From contig JAWHQI010000121.1 in assembly GCA_033032865.1 (NCBI GenBank), forward strand, positions 124,001-188,000: a stretch of DNA of 64,000 bases, in the 5' to 3' direction. Below the pieces are notes generated by a model. The model did no database searches, had not been told where the DNA came from, and saw only the letters and a program-made list of their open reading frames with translations. Made by a program: the position numbers and the translations under genes. Each line of letters starts with the position of its first letter. Positions within the stretch are counted from its first letter, which is position 1. Positions 33,665-44,869 of this stretch are shown here, one piece after another. This DNA is from Dactylorhiza incarnata. Taxonomy: Eukaryota > Streptophyta > Magnoliopsida > Asparagales > Orchidaceae.

Positions 33665-35158
33665 AAAACTTGATAGAGATTTTATATAGTTTTAAAAATA
33701 ATTCCAACTAACATCCCTATGTAGGCAAGTGTACCTATCGAAAATATAGTGTAGGAAGGATGTCGTATTTGCCCGATGCCTGTTGAGTAATCTTACTCAC
33801 GTAAATTAATATTATTTTATCAGAAATAAAATAAAGTTTTGAAAATAATTAAAAGAAGAGAAACATTTGATCGAGAATCCTTCTTAAATAAAATATTTCG
33901 TAAATCTAGAATTCATAAGAAATGGATTTAGACAAACTTGACCGTGGAGGTTCCCAAAATATGGTAGAGCCTCTCTCGAGAGAACTACCACCTAACCTTA
34001 GGTTGATCGATTAAGACCCCTCGGCCAGTCGAAACCCCTAAGCTTGCTTTATGCGGTGAGCCCCACTATTGGATTTGACTCCAATCCGGAAGATTTGAAT
34101 CACCCTCTCTCGAGGAATGCAAACAACTCTTTTTATCTTTGGGTAATCTCCTCGTTTTCATGGATCTCTCGATCACTAGCATACAGATCTTAGATCGAGA
34201 AACATATTCGCGACATATGAATTCAAAGCAATTAAATTCAATGATAAATCCTAGTTTTCCAAAACTAAACTATGAAAAAGAGATTACAAAATAAAACTAC
34301 TTAAGAATTCATCCGATCAAATGTAATAAAATTAGCTACTCGTGATTGAAGAAAAAGAATATTTTATAACTATGAAAAGAGAAGTCCAAGTGCGAGTAAA
34401 GTAAATCTAAGCTATTAATTGAAATTGGAAAGCAAAAAAAAAATTTCATAAATAAAATTACACTAATGAAATGCAGAAAAACTACTCTAAAATTAACCCA
34501 ATCGAAGCAAGGACTGGATCCCTTGACAATGGCAGCAACTGGGAATTTATAAGGAGAAAATTCAGAAGTCACGCCCCTAGGTCACGCCCGGGACCTAGGG
34601 CGTGTACAGAGAAAAACTTCCAAAATTACACTGGGAAGCATTCGGGAGAAAATTGTAATTTTCCTCAGTACACGCCCGTGTTCACGCCCATGTCACGCCC
34701 GTGATATGAGGGCGTTTACTTGAGAAAGTTTTCCAGAATTGTAGATAATCTTGTGCTCGTCCCGAAATGTGGTGGCACTTCCCGTAACTCTTCATGAATT
34801 GAAAGTTATGATCATTTGAAATTCTGCAACCAGCATAGTCTTATTCATTGTTTTTGGAGAGTACACGACCTTGGGTCACACCCATGACTTGATTAGAATA
34901 ACATTTCTAGCTAGAATGATTTGCACCATAAAAATAACAAATAAGTTGGCGCTTTCGTGCGGCTTCCAAAAGGTTTACCTTATGTTGAAGCTCGACAACT
35001 TTTGCGGCCAACTGAGATATCATTATATTTTTTTTGAAAAAGAAAATTAACAACCTTTACTTAATAGAAAGGAATTAAAAAAACAAAAAAAGAAATGGGG
35101 GCGGAGAAAGAGAATGATAAAAGAAATAAAATTTACGCTTTCAAAATATTAACAAAAA

Positions 35159-35177
35159 TTCCCCGGCAACGGCGCCA
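35159..35177 (-). other. R1 primer-binding site
   Basis: Perfect tRNA-Asp match. The gag scrap of this unit (about 34850-35040) is present but degraded. Confidence 0.88.
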
Positions 35178-36077
35178 AAAACTTGATAGAGATTTTATAT
35201 AGTTTTAAAAATAATTCCAACTAACATCCCTATGTAGGCAAGTGTACCTATCGAAAATATAGTGTAGGAAGGATGTCGTATTTGCCTGATGCCTGTTGAG
35301 TAATCTTACTCACGTAAATTAATATTATTTTATCGGAAATAAAATAAAGTTTTGAAAATAATTAAAAGAAGAGAAACATTTGATCGAGAATCCTTCTTAA
35401 ATAAAATATTTCGTAAATCTAGAATTCATAAGAAATGGATTTAGACAAACTTGACCGTGGAGGTTCCCAAAATATGGTAGAGCCTCTCTCGAGAGAACTA
35501 CCACCTAACCTTAGGTTGATCGATTAAGACCCCTCGGCCAGTCGAAACCCCTAAGCTTGCTTTATGCGGTGAGCCCCACTATTGGATTTGATTCCAATCC
35601 GGAAGATTTGTATCACCCTCTCTCGAGGAATGCAAACAACTCTTTTTATCTTTGGGTGATCTCCTCGTTTGCATGGATCTCTCGATCACTAGCATACAGA
35701 TCTTAGATCGAGAAACATATTCGCGACATATGAATTCAAAGCAATTAAATTCAAAGATAAATCCTAGTTTTCCAAAACTAAACTATGAAAAAGAGATTAC
35801 AAAATAAAACTACTTAAGAATTCATCCGATCAAATGTAATAAAATTAGCTACTCGTGATTGAAGAAAAAGAATATTTTATAACTATGAAAATAGAAGTAC
35901 AAGTGCGAGTAAAGTAAATATAAGCTATGAATTGGAATTGCAAAGCATAAAATAAATTTCATAAATAAAATTACACTAATGAAATGCAGAAAAAACTACT
36001 CTAGAATTGACTAAAATTTATAAAGAGAAAATTCAGAAGTCAAGCCCCTAGGTCACGCCCGTGACTTAGGGCGTGTA

Positions 36078-36268
36078 AGGTACGGAACGTGCGTCTTGAA
36101 AGCTCGGGAACATTGGGGAAAAACTGCCAAAATCCATCAATTTGAAGTACACGCCCCCTGGTCACGCCCGTGACTATGGGGGTGTAAGCTGAAACTGCCT
36201 GCGGCGGAAAACTGCTTCATTGAATGTTCCCCGGGGTGAGACACGCCCGTGACCTGGAGGTCACGCCC
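36078..36268 (-). repeat. Extra U3 segment in an R1 unit
   Basis: About 190 bp found only here and at 37789-37982. It adds another round of GTCACGCCC / GTGAC palindromes and a unique stretch (CATCTTGAAAGC-like, CTGCCTGCGGC). Shared by two adjacent units, so it spread by local duplication. Confidence 0.75.
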
Positions 36269-36828
36269 CTAGGTCACGCCCGTGACCTATGGCGTGTACA
36301 GAGAAAAACTTCCAAAATTACACTGGGAAGCATTCGGGAGAAAATTGTAATTTTCCTTGGTACACGCCCGTGTTCACGCCCATGCACTTGGGAAGATTCT
36401 CCAGATTTGTAGATAATCTTGTGCTCGTCCCGAAATGCGGTGGCACGTCCCGTAACTCTTCCTGGATTGAAAGTTATGATCATTTGCAATTCTGCAACCA
36501 GCATAGTCTTATTCATTGTTTTTGGAGAGTACACGACCTTGGGTCACACCCATGACTTGATTAGAATAACATTCCTCGCTAGAATGATTTGCACCACAAA
36601 AATAATAAATAAGTTGGCGCTTTCGTGCGGCTTCCAAAAGGTTTACCTTATGTTAAAGCTCGACAACTTTTGCGGCCAACTGAGATATCATTATATTTTT
36701 TTGGAAAAAGAAAATTAGCAACCGTTACTTAATATAAAGGAATTAAAAAAAACTAAAAGAGAAATGGGGGCGGAGAAAGAGAATGATAAAAGTAATAAAA
36801 TTTACGCTTTCAAAATATCAACAAAAAT

Positions 36829-36846
36829 TCCACGGCAACGGCGCCA
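36829..36846 (-). other. R1 primer-binding site
   Basis: TGGCGCCGTTGCCGTGGA on the minus strand; one mismatch. Confidence 0.85.
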
Positions 36847-37788
36847 AAAACTTGATAGAGATTTTATATAGTTTTAAAAATAATTCAAACTAACATCCCG
36901 ATGTAGGCAAGTGTACCTATCGAAAATGTAGTATAGGAAGGATGTCGTATTTGCCCGAGGCCTGTTGAGTAATCTTACTCATGTAAATTAATATTATTTT
37001 ATCGGAAATAAAATAGAGTTTTGAAAATAATTAAAAGAAGAGAAACATTTGATCGAGAATCCTTCTTAAGTAAAATACTTCGTAAATCTAGAATTCAAAA
37101 GAAATGGATTTAGACAAACTTGACCGTGGAGGTTCCCAAAATATGGTAGAGCCTCTCTCGAGAGAACTACCACCTAACCTTAGGTTGATCGTTTAAGACC
37201 CGTCGGCCAGTCGAAACCCATAAGCTTGCTTTATGCGGTGAGCCCCACTATTGGATTTGACTCCAATCCGGAAGATTTGTGTCACCCTCTCTCGAGGAAT
37301 GCATACAACTCTTTTTATCTTTGGGTGATCTCCTCGTTTGCATGGATCTCTCAATCACTAGCATACAGATCTTAGATCGAGAAACATATTCGCGACATAT
37401 GAATTTTAAGCAATTAAATTCAAAGATAAATCATAGTTTTCCAAAACTAAACTATGAAAAAGAGATAACAAAATAAAACTACTTAAGAATTCATCCGATC
37501 AAATGTAATAAAATTAGCTACTCATGATTGAAGAAAAATAACATTTTATAACCATGAAAAGAGAATTACAAGTGCGAGTAAAGTAAATCTAAGCTATGAA
37601 TTTGACTTGCAAAGTATAAAATAAATTTCATAGATAAAATTACACTAATGAAATGCAGAAAAACTACTCTAAAATTGACCCAATCGAAGCAAGGACTGGA
37701 TCCCTTGATAATGACAGCAGTAGGGAATTTATAAGGAGAAAAATCAGAAGTCACGCCCCTAGGTCACGCCCGTGACCTAGGGCGTGTA

Positions 37789-37982
37789 AGGTGCAGAACG
37801 TGCATCTTGAAAGCCCAGGAACGTTGGGGAAAACCAGCCAAAATCCATCAATTTAGAGTACACGCCCCCTAGTCACGCCCGTGACTATGGGCGTATAAGC
37901 TGAAACTGCCTGCGGCAGAAAACTGCTTCATTGAATGTTCCCCAGGGTGAGACACGCCCGTGACCTGGAGGTCACGCCCCTA
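37789..37982 (-). repeat. Extra U3 segment, second copy
   Basis: Partner of 36078-36268. Confidence 0.75.
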
Positions 37983-38242
37983 GGTCACGCCCGTGACCTA
38001 GGGCGTGTACAGAGAAAAACTTCCAAAATTACACTGGGAAGCATTCGGGAGAAAATTGTAATTTTCCTCATTACACGCCCGTGTTCACGCCCATGTCACG
38101 CCCGTGACATGAGGGCGTGTACTTGGGAAAATTCTCCAGATTTTAGATAATCTTGTGCTCGTCCCGAAATGCGGTGGCACGTCCCGTAACCAATCCTGGA
38201 TTGAAAGTTATGATTATTTGCAATTCTGCAACCATCATAGTC

Positions 38243-38455
38243 TTATTCATTGTTTTTGGAGAGTACACGACCTTGGGTCACACCCATGACTTGATTAGAA
38301 TAACATTCCTCGCTAGAATGATTTGCACCACAAATATAACAAATAAGTTGGCGCTTTCGTGCGGCTTCCAAAAGGTTTACCTTATGTTGAAGCTCGGCAA
38401 CTTTTGCGGCCAACTGAGATATCATTATATTTATTTGGAAAAAGAAAATTAGCAA
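38243..38455 (-). pseudogene. R1 gag fragment, knuckle intact
   Basis: 70 residues with complete CYICGANHSSEEC; one of the best-preserved copies. Confidence 0.55.
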
Positions 38456-38560
38456 CCATTACTTAATAGAAAGGAATGAAAAAAACAAAAAGAGAAATGG
38501 GGGCGGAGAAAGAAAATGATAAAAGTAATAAAATTTACGCTTTCAATATATCAACAAAAA

Positions 38561-38579
38561 TTACCCGGCAACGGCGCCA
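38561..38579 (-). other. R1 primer-binding site
   Basis: TGGCGCCGTTGCCGGGTAA on the minus strand. Confidence 0.85.
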
Positions 38580-40069
38580 AAAACTTGATAGAGATTTTAT
38601 ATAGTTTTAAAAATAATTCCAACTAACATCCCGATGTAGGCAAGTGTACCTATCGAAAATATAGTATAGGAAGAATGTCGTATTTGCCCGAGGCCTGTTG
38701 AGTAATCTTACTCACGTAAATTATTATTATTTTATCGGAAATAAAATAGAGTTTTGAAAATAATTAAATGAAGAGAAACATTTGATCGAGAATCCTTCTT
38801 AAGTAAAATACTTCGTAAATCTAGAATTCATAAGAAATGGATTTAGACAAACTTGACCGTGGAGGTTCCCAAAATATGGTAGAGCCTCTCTCGAGAGAAC
38901 TACCACCTAACCTTAGGTTGATCGATTAAGACCCGTCGGCCAGTCGAAACCCATAAGCTTGCTTTATGCGGTGAGCCCCACTATTGGATTTGACTCCAAT
39001 CCGGAAGATTTGTGTCACCCTCTCTCGAGGAATGCATACAACTCTTTTTATCTTTGGGTGATCTCCTCGTTTGCATGGATCTCTCGATCACTAGCATACG
39101 GATCTTAGATCGAGAAACATATTCGCGACATATGAATTCGAAGTAATTAAATTCAAAGATAAATCGTAGATTTCCAAAACTAAATTATGAAAAAGAGATT
39201 ACAAAATAAAACTACTTAAGAATTCATCCGATCAAATGTAATAAAATTAGCTACTCATGATTGAAGAAAAAGAACATTTTATAACTTTGAAAAGAGAAGT
39301 ATAAGTGCGAGTAAAATAAATCTAAGCTATGAATTCGAATTGCAAAGCATAAAATAAATTTCATAAATAAAATTACACTAATGAAATGCAGAAAAACTAC
39401 TCTAAAATTGACCCAATCGAAGCAAGGACTCGATCCCTTGACAATGGCAGCAGCTGGGAATTTATAAGGAGAAAATTCAGAAGTCACGCCCCTAGGTCAC
39501 GCCCGTGACCTAGGGCGTGTACAGAGAAAAACTTCCAAAATTACACTGGGAAGCATTCGGGAGAAAATTGTAATTTTCCTCAGTACAAGCCCGTGACCTA
39601 GGGCGTGTACAGAGAAAAACTTCCAAAATTACACTGGGAAGCATTCGGTAGATAATCTTGTGCTCGTCCCGAAATGTGGTGGCACGTCCCGTAATTCTTC
39701 CAGGATTGAAAGTTATGATCATTTGAAATTCTGCAACTAGCATAGTCTTATTCATTGTTTTTGGAGAGTACACGACCTTGGGTCACACCCATGACTTGAT
39801 TAGAATACCATTTCTCGCTAGAATGATTTGCACCAAAAAAATAACAAATAAGTTGGCGCTTTCGTGCGCTTCCAAAAGGTTTACCTTATGTTGAAGCTCG
39901 GCAACTTTTGCGGCCAATTGAGATATCATTATATTTTTTTGGAAAAAGAAAATTAACAATCGTTACTTAATAGAAAGGAATTAAAAAAAAAAAACAAAAA
40001 GAGAAATGGGGGCGGAGAAAGAGAATGATAAAAGTAATAAAATTTACGCTTTCAAAATATCAACAAAAA

Positions 40070-40087
40070 TTCCCCGGCAACGGCGCC
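40070..40087 (-). other. R1 primer-binding site
   Basis: Perfect tRNA-Asp match; last one before the foreign block. The gag scrap of this unit (about 39770-39950) is frameshifted. Confidence 0.88.
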
Positions 40088-40492
40088 AAAAACTTGATAG
40101 AGATTTTATATAGTTTTAAAAATAATTCCAACTAACATCCCGATGTAGGCAAGTGTACCTATCGAAAATGTAGTATAGGAAAGATGTCGTATTTGCCCGA
40201 GGCCTGTTGAGTAATCTTACGCACGTAAATTAATATTATTTTATTCTTCATCGTCATGCGTTTAATAAATTCAATTATTTCCTATTAAATTGAATAAAAA
40301 TAAACATATTAAAAAGAATTCAAATATTTTTTTATTAATAATAAAAAGAAGGTGGGAGATAGCCCAAACCCTTCATGAATACAATCAATATATAGATCTC
40401 ACTTAATTTTGAGGGTTTCTCCATGACCCAAGGGGAGTTGTGTCAATATGATCTTTCTCCCCCATCACAACACACAAGCACCAACCATTTCT

Positions 40493-40514
40493 CTCTCTCT
40501 CTCTCCCTCCCCTC
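40493..40514. repeat. CT microsatellite
   Basis: Run of CTCTCT followed by CCCTCCCC. It lies in 40245-40737, an AT-rich then GC-rich stretch in which I see no convincing gene. Confidence 0.8.
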
Positions 40515-40737
40515 AGTGATGATGTCGCTGTAGATAGATATCATTTATCCGCGCATCAAGTCGATGTCCATGTGAGCATTGCGGGCGCTCGCCCATCCCC
40601 CCATCATCGATTAAGTGTGGCCTTGGCTCGGGATACTGATCGACGGCGCGAGCTGCTGCTCGTCACCCTCAGCTTGCTCGGTCTCCACCCCTTGTTTATT
40701 CGTCTTGTCCTTGCTCTTTGATTTGCTTCCGCCATAC

Positions 40738-41021
40738 ATGGAATGCCAAAGTAGGATATTCCTTGGACAGTACCCGCAGCCATCCTTTTGTAGCCCATGC
40801 AGGAATCAAGTCACACTACAAAACATAACTAAAGAATCCTATTCCATCTCTACAAAGAGGCTATGAGGAGAGAAATTAATCAAAATTTGAAAACTCATGA
40901 ATAAGAACTTGTAAATCACCTTGTTCGGCAAAAGAACCATGTGTTTATATTTACAGTTCTCCTTTAGGTGCTTCTTCAAATGATGGCATCTTGTGCCAAA
41001 GGGATCCCGTGGGTCCACTAC
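40738..41021 (-). pseudogene. NUG2-like nucleolar GTPase, two-exon fragment
   Basis: Two exons in frame on the minus strand. The first (about 41021-40920) encodes DPRDPFGTRCHHLKKHLKEN and ends in NK before a GT donor; after an intron of about 100 bp with a TTTTGTAG acceptor, the second (40817-40738) encodes [20 protein letters not shown] followed by PTLAFH. This is the conserved region around the NKxD-type motif of nuclear/nucleolar GTP-binding protein 2, a circularly permuted GTPase of 60S ribosome assembly; the family usually has N-K-C-D, preserved here across the intron. Homology stops abruptly after the PTLAFH word, before the P-loop, so it is a captured genomic fragment and not a gene. 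Family identification is from memory of the conserved motif. Confidence 0.75.
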
Positions 41022-41476
41022 CTATTTAACAGTACAAACCACATGATATTTATTAGGGAATGATTAAATCATACTAATCAAGACCCTCCCTGCTTATGAT
41101 TTGCTATGTTTTCTGGAAAGATAACTAGACACCAAAGCAAGCCCATACAGTTTAGATTAAAAAAATAACAAGGTGTTTTTGAAAAACCAAATTTTGGAAC
41201 CCAGGAAACAACTTTGATTAAGATCTAATGCACACCAAAAAAACATATAAATTAAAGAGTTCCCAACTAATATACAACTCATTTACTGAGTTTTAAGAAG
41301 TTGCAAAGGTGTCAAGCGCAAAGGAAACAAAAATATTGCCATCTTATGCAAATGGTCAGTGCTAATCTCTCTCACGCTTTTAATAGAAGCCAACTTCCAG
41401 ATGTAAAAACCTACTGAGGCATATTCAATAGTGATTGTTGAATGTTCTTTGATAGAAATCAGATATATTGGAAAAG
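41022..41476. other. Unrecognised stretch
   Basis: AT-rich; possibly intron of the NUG2 source gene near its left end. No ORF I can identify. A short AT repeat follows at about 41480-41496. Confidence 0.4.
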
Positions 41477-41786
41477 TTATATATATATATATATAATTTT
41501 TGTGAGATCCAATGATGAAGATGAATAACATGCAGTGGCTTGTGCATTGACTGAAATGGTATGGCTTAAGGAGTTACTCAATGATTTAGGTTTAGATTGA
41601 GATGTTTCCTGAAGTCGAGCAAGCCTTTGTTCACCTTGATTTTGAATGCGATCATAAGCCCGAGCACTCTGCTTTAAGCAAAATGCCTGGCAGCTAAAAA
41701 AACCTGCCATCATTGCTTTCTTCATTTTGACCACGGGAGAACCCGACGCAATGCGCAGAGCTGTGGTTTTTTCCACAAATTTATTC
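41477..41786 (-). pseudogene. Unrecognised exon-like fragment
   Basis: A 99-residue minus-strand ORF with protein-like composition (core AYDRIQNQGEQRLARLQE, then Ser/Lys-rich). It follows the clathrin fragment by only 42 bp, too short for a normal plant intron, so this looks like a breakpoint between pieces from different genes. I do not recognise the family. Confidence 0.35.
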
Positions 41787-41828
41787 CTATTGTATCAATC
41801 CAATAAAAACTAGTCATTACTAATGTAC

Positions 41829-42290
41829 CTTGGTAGAACCCGGCGCAATGCCAACAAGAACTAGCCACTTTTTTGATGGGTCACACCTGTAATTGATAAT
41901 CTGATTGTTTGGCAAATTAACTGTTATGTCAAATATCTTTACTGGCTCAGAGTCACCTAGATTAAAGATTAGAAGAGAAATATCATTTTATCATTGTCAG
42001 ACCTGAAAGAGAGATATACAGTCAGAAATAAACAAGTAGTCATGCTATAAGAGAAAATAAACCTTCTAGTGACCAATGATATACAGACGTTTGTGTAACC
42101 AACCCCAACATCTTCGGAGTTATCCACTTCCAAAAGACAATCTGAATATCCCACCAAACACACAAGAAATTGAGTTCCAAAATAAGATAAGAACACATGT
42201 GCAGAGAGAACTTTACATAAAGAGGAGTTGTCATTGTCTAAGTAAGTAACATGTTACCTGTTCAGGCATTTGATGTGATTTCATTTTAGC
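41829..42290 (-). pseudogene. Clathrin heavy chain, three-exon fragment
   Basis: Minus-strand exons at 42290-42258 (AKMKSHQMPEQ), 42141-42063 ([20 protein letters not shown] then HWSLEG) and 41956-41829 (DSEPVKIFD ... [20 protein letters not shown]), joined by introns with proper GT/AG ends and kept frame. These are consecutive segments of the N-terminal beta-propeller of clathrin heavy chain, the coat protein of endocytic vesicles. The propeller is normally several hundred residues and the protein about 1700; here only about 80 residues remain, with unrelated DNA on both sides. This is captured genomic sequence with introns, not a retrocopy. The intact frame suggests recent capture or simply too short a piece to decay. 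Confidence 0.8.
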
Positions 42291-42812
42291 GAGTGAGACT
42301 CTCTGTTTTAGGCAGAAACCGACAGTCATTTGCTTTTTTCTATGACGCACCGTCGAGGTCTCGAGGTATCGAGGAAGCTGGATGGCGGAAGGCCGAACGG
42401 CTGAAGAAGAAGTTAGGGCACGTTGAGGGAAGCAGGCAGAAAGCTGAACATACAATTTGTTTTGCGGGGATAAAACTAGCATTATAAAAGGATTTAGATA
42501 TTTGATTTGCAAATTGGCAATACCAAAAAACACGTAAAAATAAGAAAAAAACACTTATACAAATATAAAATATTTTGCAATCTAGAGAATAAATGAATTT
42601 TATCATGAAAGAAACTCCAAATTTTTTTGAATGTTGGGTTAAATATGTTGCCAAAAACTACTACTTTATTGCAACAATTAAAAAAATATTTCCTATTCAA
42701 AGTTTAAGCAACATTTTACAAATGTTACAAAATAAAATGTTGTCAAAAGCCAAATATGTTGTAGTGTTGATGCATGAAATTGGTTGCGTTTGTGTAATCG
42801 CGACAAAATAAC
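42291..42812. other. Unrecognised AT-rich stretch
   Basis: Contains short ORFs on both strands (for example 42293-42487 plus) with no family I recognise. Ends at ATAAC, the target duplication of the solo LTR. Confidence 0.4.
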
Positions 42813-43054
42813 TGAAGTATCTAGTTCCCTACCTAAATCACCTAGAGGGGGGTGAATAGGTGATCTCTACGTCTTTTGCGGAATTAAAAATTAAACGTAA
42901 AGCACATCACACAAAATAAATCACAGCCACAGATAACACCAAGAATTTATAGTGGTTCCCCGTACTTGGGTACTCCACTGCCGGCCTCGCCAATCTAGCA
43001 CCACAACTAGACTTGACTACTCACTAAATCTCGGATCAAGAACGATCCTACAGT

Positions 43055-43168
43055 CTCGGAGTCAAACTCCTACAAACTCAGAGAGAACCTCTCTTACAAC
43101 TCGGAGAAAAACTTCTCCTACAACTCGGAGAACAACCTCTCCTACAACTCGGAGATAACAACTCCTAC
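43055..43168. repeat. Short repeats CTCCTACAACTCGGAGA
   Basis: Five imperfect copies of a 21-24-bp unit inside the solo LTR. Confidence 0.8.
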
Positions 43169-43629
43169 AATAGATGATAAAATATTTTGAACAATAAGAT
43201 ACCAGATCTGAATAACAGAGGCGTTTTCTTCCTTCTTCTGGAATGGCTTTTGAGAACGATGAGGAAGAACAACGATCCTTCAAATCTGTCTTTGGCAATT
43301 CGAAATGATCCAATAGAGATTGTAGAATCAGAACATGGATCAATCGAATCCTTCTTTGATAGAAATCCGCAACTCCAATGAGTAGATCGATCTCCAATCG
43401 TAGACGACGGTGAGGCGGCGCTTTTCACGTTCTTTTTGATCGGGAGAGAAATTAGGGTTTGAGAACGATTCGAAAACTTGTTGTCAATAACTCAAGAGCG
43501 ATCCTATATATAGAGGGAAGCAATTAAGGGTTAAACCGGCCTTAAATGCACTCAATATAGCCATTAGGATCGGGAGAGAGCGTTTACGAAACGACAAGAA
43601 CAGAGAAAACAAATTAGAAAATAACAGAC

Positions 43630-43880
43630 AGAAATCTCGAGACATAAGGGATCTCTCGAGAACTAACGGGTCTCTCGAGATATGAATCAGAAAGAGCAGG
43701 AAAGGGATGTCTCGAGAACTCGATGATCTCTCGAGACATTACAAAGATTTCGGACATAAGGACTTTCGAGACATGCTTGATCTCTCGAGTCATCAAGAAC
43801 AGAAATACTGAGATCCAAAGAACTTGCCTCTCGAGACATGTCAGAACTCTCGAGACATGCTTGATCTCTCGAGACATGTC
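43630..43880 (-). repeat. Solo-LTR U3 array of TCTCGAGA palindromes
   Basis: Eight exact TCTCGAGA octamers and two one-base variants in about 250 bp, mostly followed by CAT or AAC. The array lies just upstream of the TATA in the sense direction. Confidence 0.9.
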
Positions 43881-44205
43881 CTTAGAAAAATTGTTTTCAA
43901 CAATTTTCTTTTCTTCTCTTGAACATTTGCTGCAACCGCACTCCAAAGTCTTCAATAGTCTTGAAAATGAAGTGTACCCCAATAGAGAGATCACACATGA
44001 GTCATCACCATGTTTCATATAATGAGGAATTACATTGTATGAAACTGTGTTTGCAGACCCATTGTGACCTGACATTGATTTACACTTAGCAATGATAGTC
44101 TGCAAGACAATACTGGAAAAACACATCAAATACAAATGCAATTCAATCTTAGTTTAAGGGTGACTTCTCACAAATCAAGGTAATTGTGAATACAATTTCC
44201 AACAA

Positions 44206-44349
44206 TAACTGATACCATTGGTATGATATTTTATAGTAGCGTTTATATATCTACAGTTGCACTTATAAACGCTACCATAAATAACTTTTAGTAGCGTTTA
44301 CTTAACCGCTACAAATTAAGCGTTACCATATGCATGATATGATGTAGTG
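44206..44349. repeat. CACTA-like terminal segment
   Basis: Inverted copies of GTAGCGTTTA and TAAACGCTAC and an end TGATGTAGTG resemble the subterminal repeats and TIR of a CACTA transposon. No partner end was found. Confidence 0.35.
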
Positions 44350-44534
44350 ATTGTAATTTTCCTCAGTACACGCCTGTGTTCATGCCCATGTCACGCCCAT
44401 GACATTAGGGCGTGTACTTGGGAAAATTCACCAGATTTGTAATCTCGTGATCGTCCCAAAATGTGGTGGCACGTCCCGTAACTCTTTCTGGGTTGAAAGT
44501 TATGATCATTTGGAATTATGCAGCCAGTATAGTC

Positions 44535-44747
44535 TTATTCATTGTTTTTGGAGAGTACACGACCTTGGGTCACACCCATGACTTGATTAGAATAACATTC
44601 CTCGCTAGAATGATTTGCACCACAAAAATAACAAATAAGTTGGCGCTTTCGTGCGGCCTCCAAAAGGTTTACCTTATGTTGAAGCTCAACAACTTTTGCG
44701 GCCAACTGAGATATCACTATATTTTTTTGGAAAAAGAAAATTAACAA
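44535..44747 (-). pseudogene. R1 gag fragment, knuckle intact
   Basis: 70 residues with CYFCGANHSSEEC complete. Confidence 0.55.
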
Positions 44748-44850
44748 CCGTTACTTAATAGAAAGGAATTAAAAAAAAAAAGAGAAACGGAGGCGGAGAA
44801 AGAGAATGATAAAAGTAATAAAATTTACGCTTTCAAAATATCAACAAAAA

Positions 44851-44869
44851 TTCCTCGGCAACGACGCCA
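44851..44869 (-). other. R1 primer-binding site
   Basis: TGGCGTCGTTGCCGAGGAA on the minus strand; two mismatches. Confidence 0.82.

Larger units (their letters stand above)
31280..40244 (-). mobile_element. R1 array, main block
   Basis: About six consecutive head-to-tail R1 units with primer sites at 32161, 33646, 35159, 36829, 38561 and 40070 (spacings about 1485, 1513, 1670, 1732 and 1509 bp). Each unit has one LTR-like part and a short interior of roughly 0.4 kb, never a pol gene. The units near 36.0 and 37.8 kb share an extra segment of about 190 bp, and those starting near 33.7 and 35.2 kb share private variants, so neighbours are each other's closest relatives. The block ends inside the LTR part, where foreign DNA starts at 40245. 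Confidence 0.88.
42813..44204 (-). repeat. Copia-type solo LTR
   Basis: 1392 bp, starting TGTTGGAAATTG on the minus strand and ending TAGATACTTCA, flanked by ATAAC on both sides (42808-42812 and 44205-44209). The CACCCCCCTCTAG segment near its 3' end resembles that of the copia element, but the rest differs, so it is a separate family. A minus-strand TATA (TATATATAG, about 43505-43517) lies between the TCTCGAGA array (U3) and a GAGTTG/CTCGGAG-rich U5. No internal region remains: an LTR-LTR recombination product. Confidence 0.88.
40245..44349. mobile_element. Mosaic of captured gene fragments inside the R1 array
   Basis: Non-R1 DNA replacing about 0.8 kb of an R1 unit. It holds intron-bearing fragments of a NUG2-type GTPase and a clathrin heavy chain, both on the minus strand, other unrecognised pieces, a solo LTR (42813-44204), and a right edge (44206-44349) with inverted GTAGCGTTTA / TAAACGCTAC words ending in TGTAGTG. 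The mixture resembles gene-capturing DNA transposons (Pack-CACTA, Pack-MULE or Helitron), but I could not find a matching pair of ends or a target duplication. Confidence 0.5.

Noticed and set aside
40814..40821. CACTACA resembling a left CACTA terminal repeat pairing with TGTAGTG at 44349
   Set aside because: On the minus strand it is the TTTTGTAG splice acceptor of the NUG2-like intron, with a matching donor at 40918-40919 and the reading frame kept; flanking trinucleotides also do not match.
40245..44349. Helitron boundaries (5' TC and 3' CTRR with hairpin)
   Set aside because: The left edge starts TC, but no CTRR plus hairpin occurs at the right edge on either strand, and the flanking R1 sequence is not rejoined.
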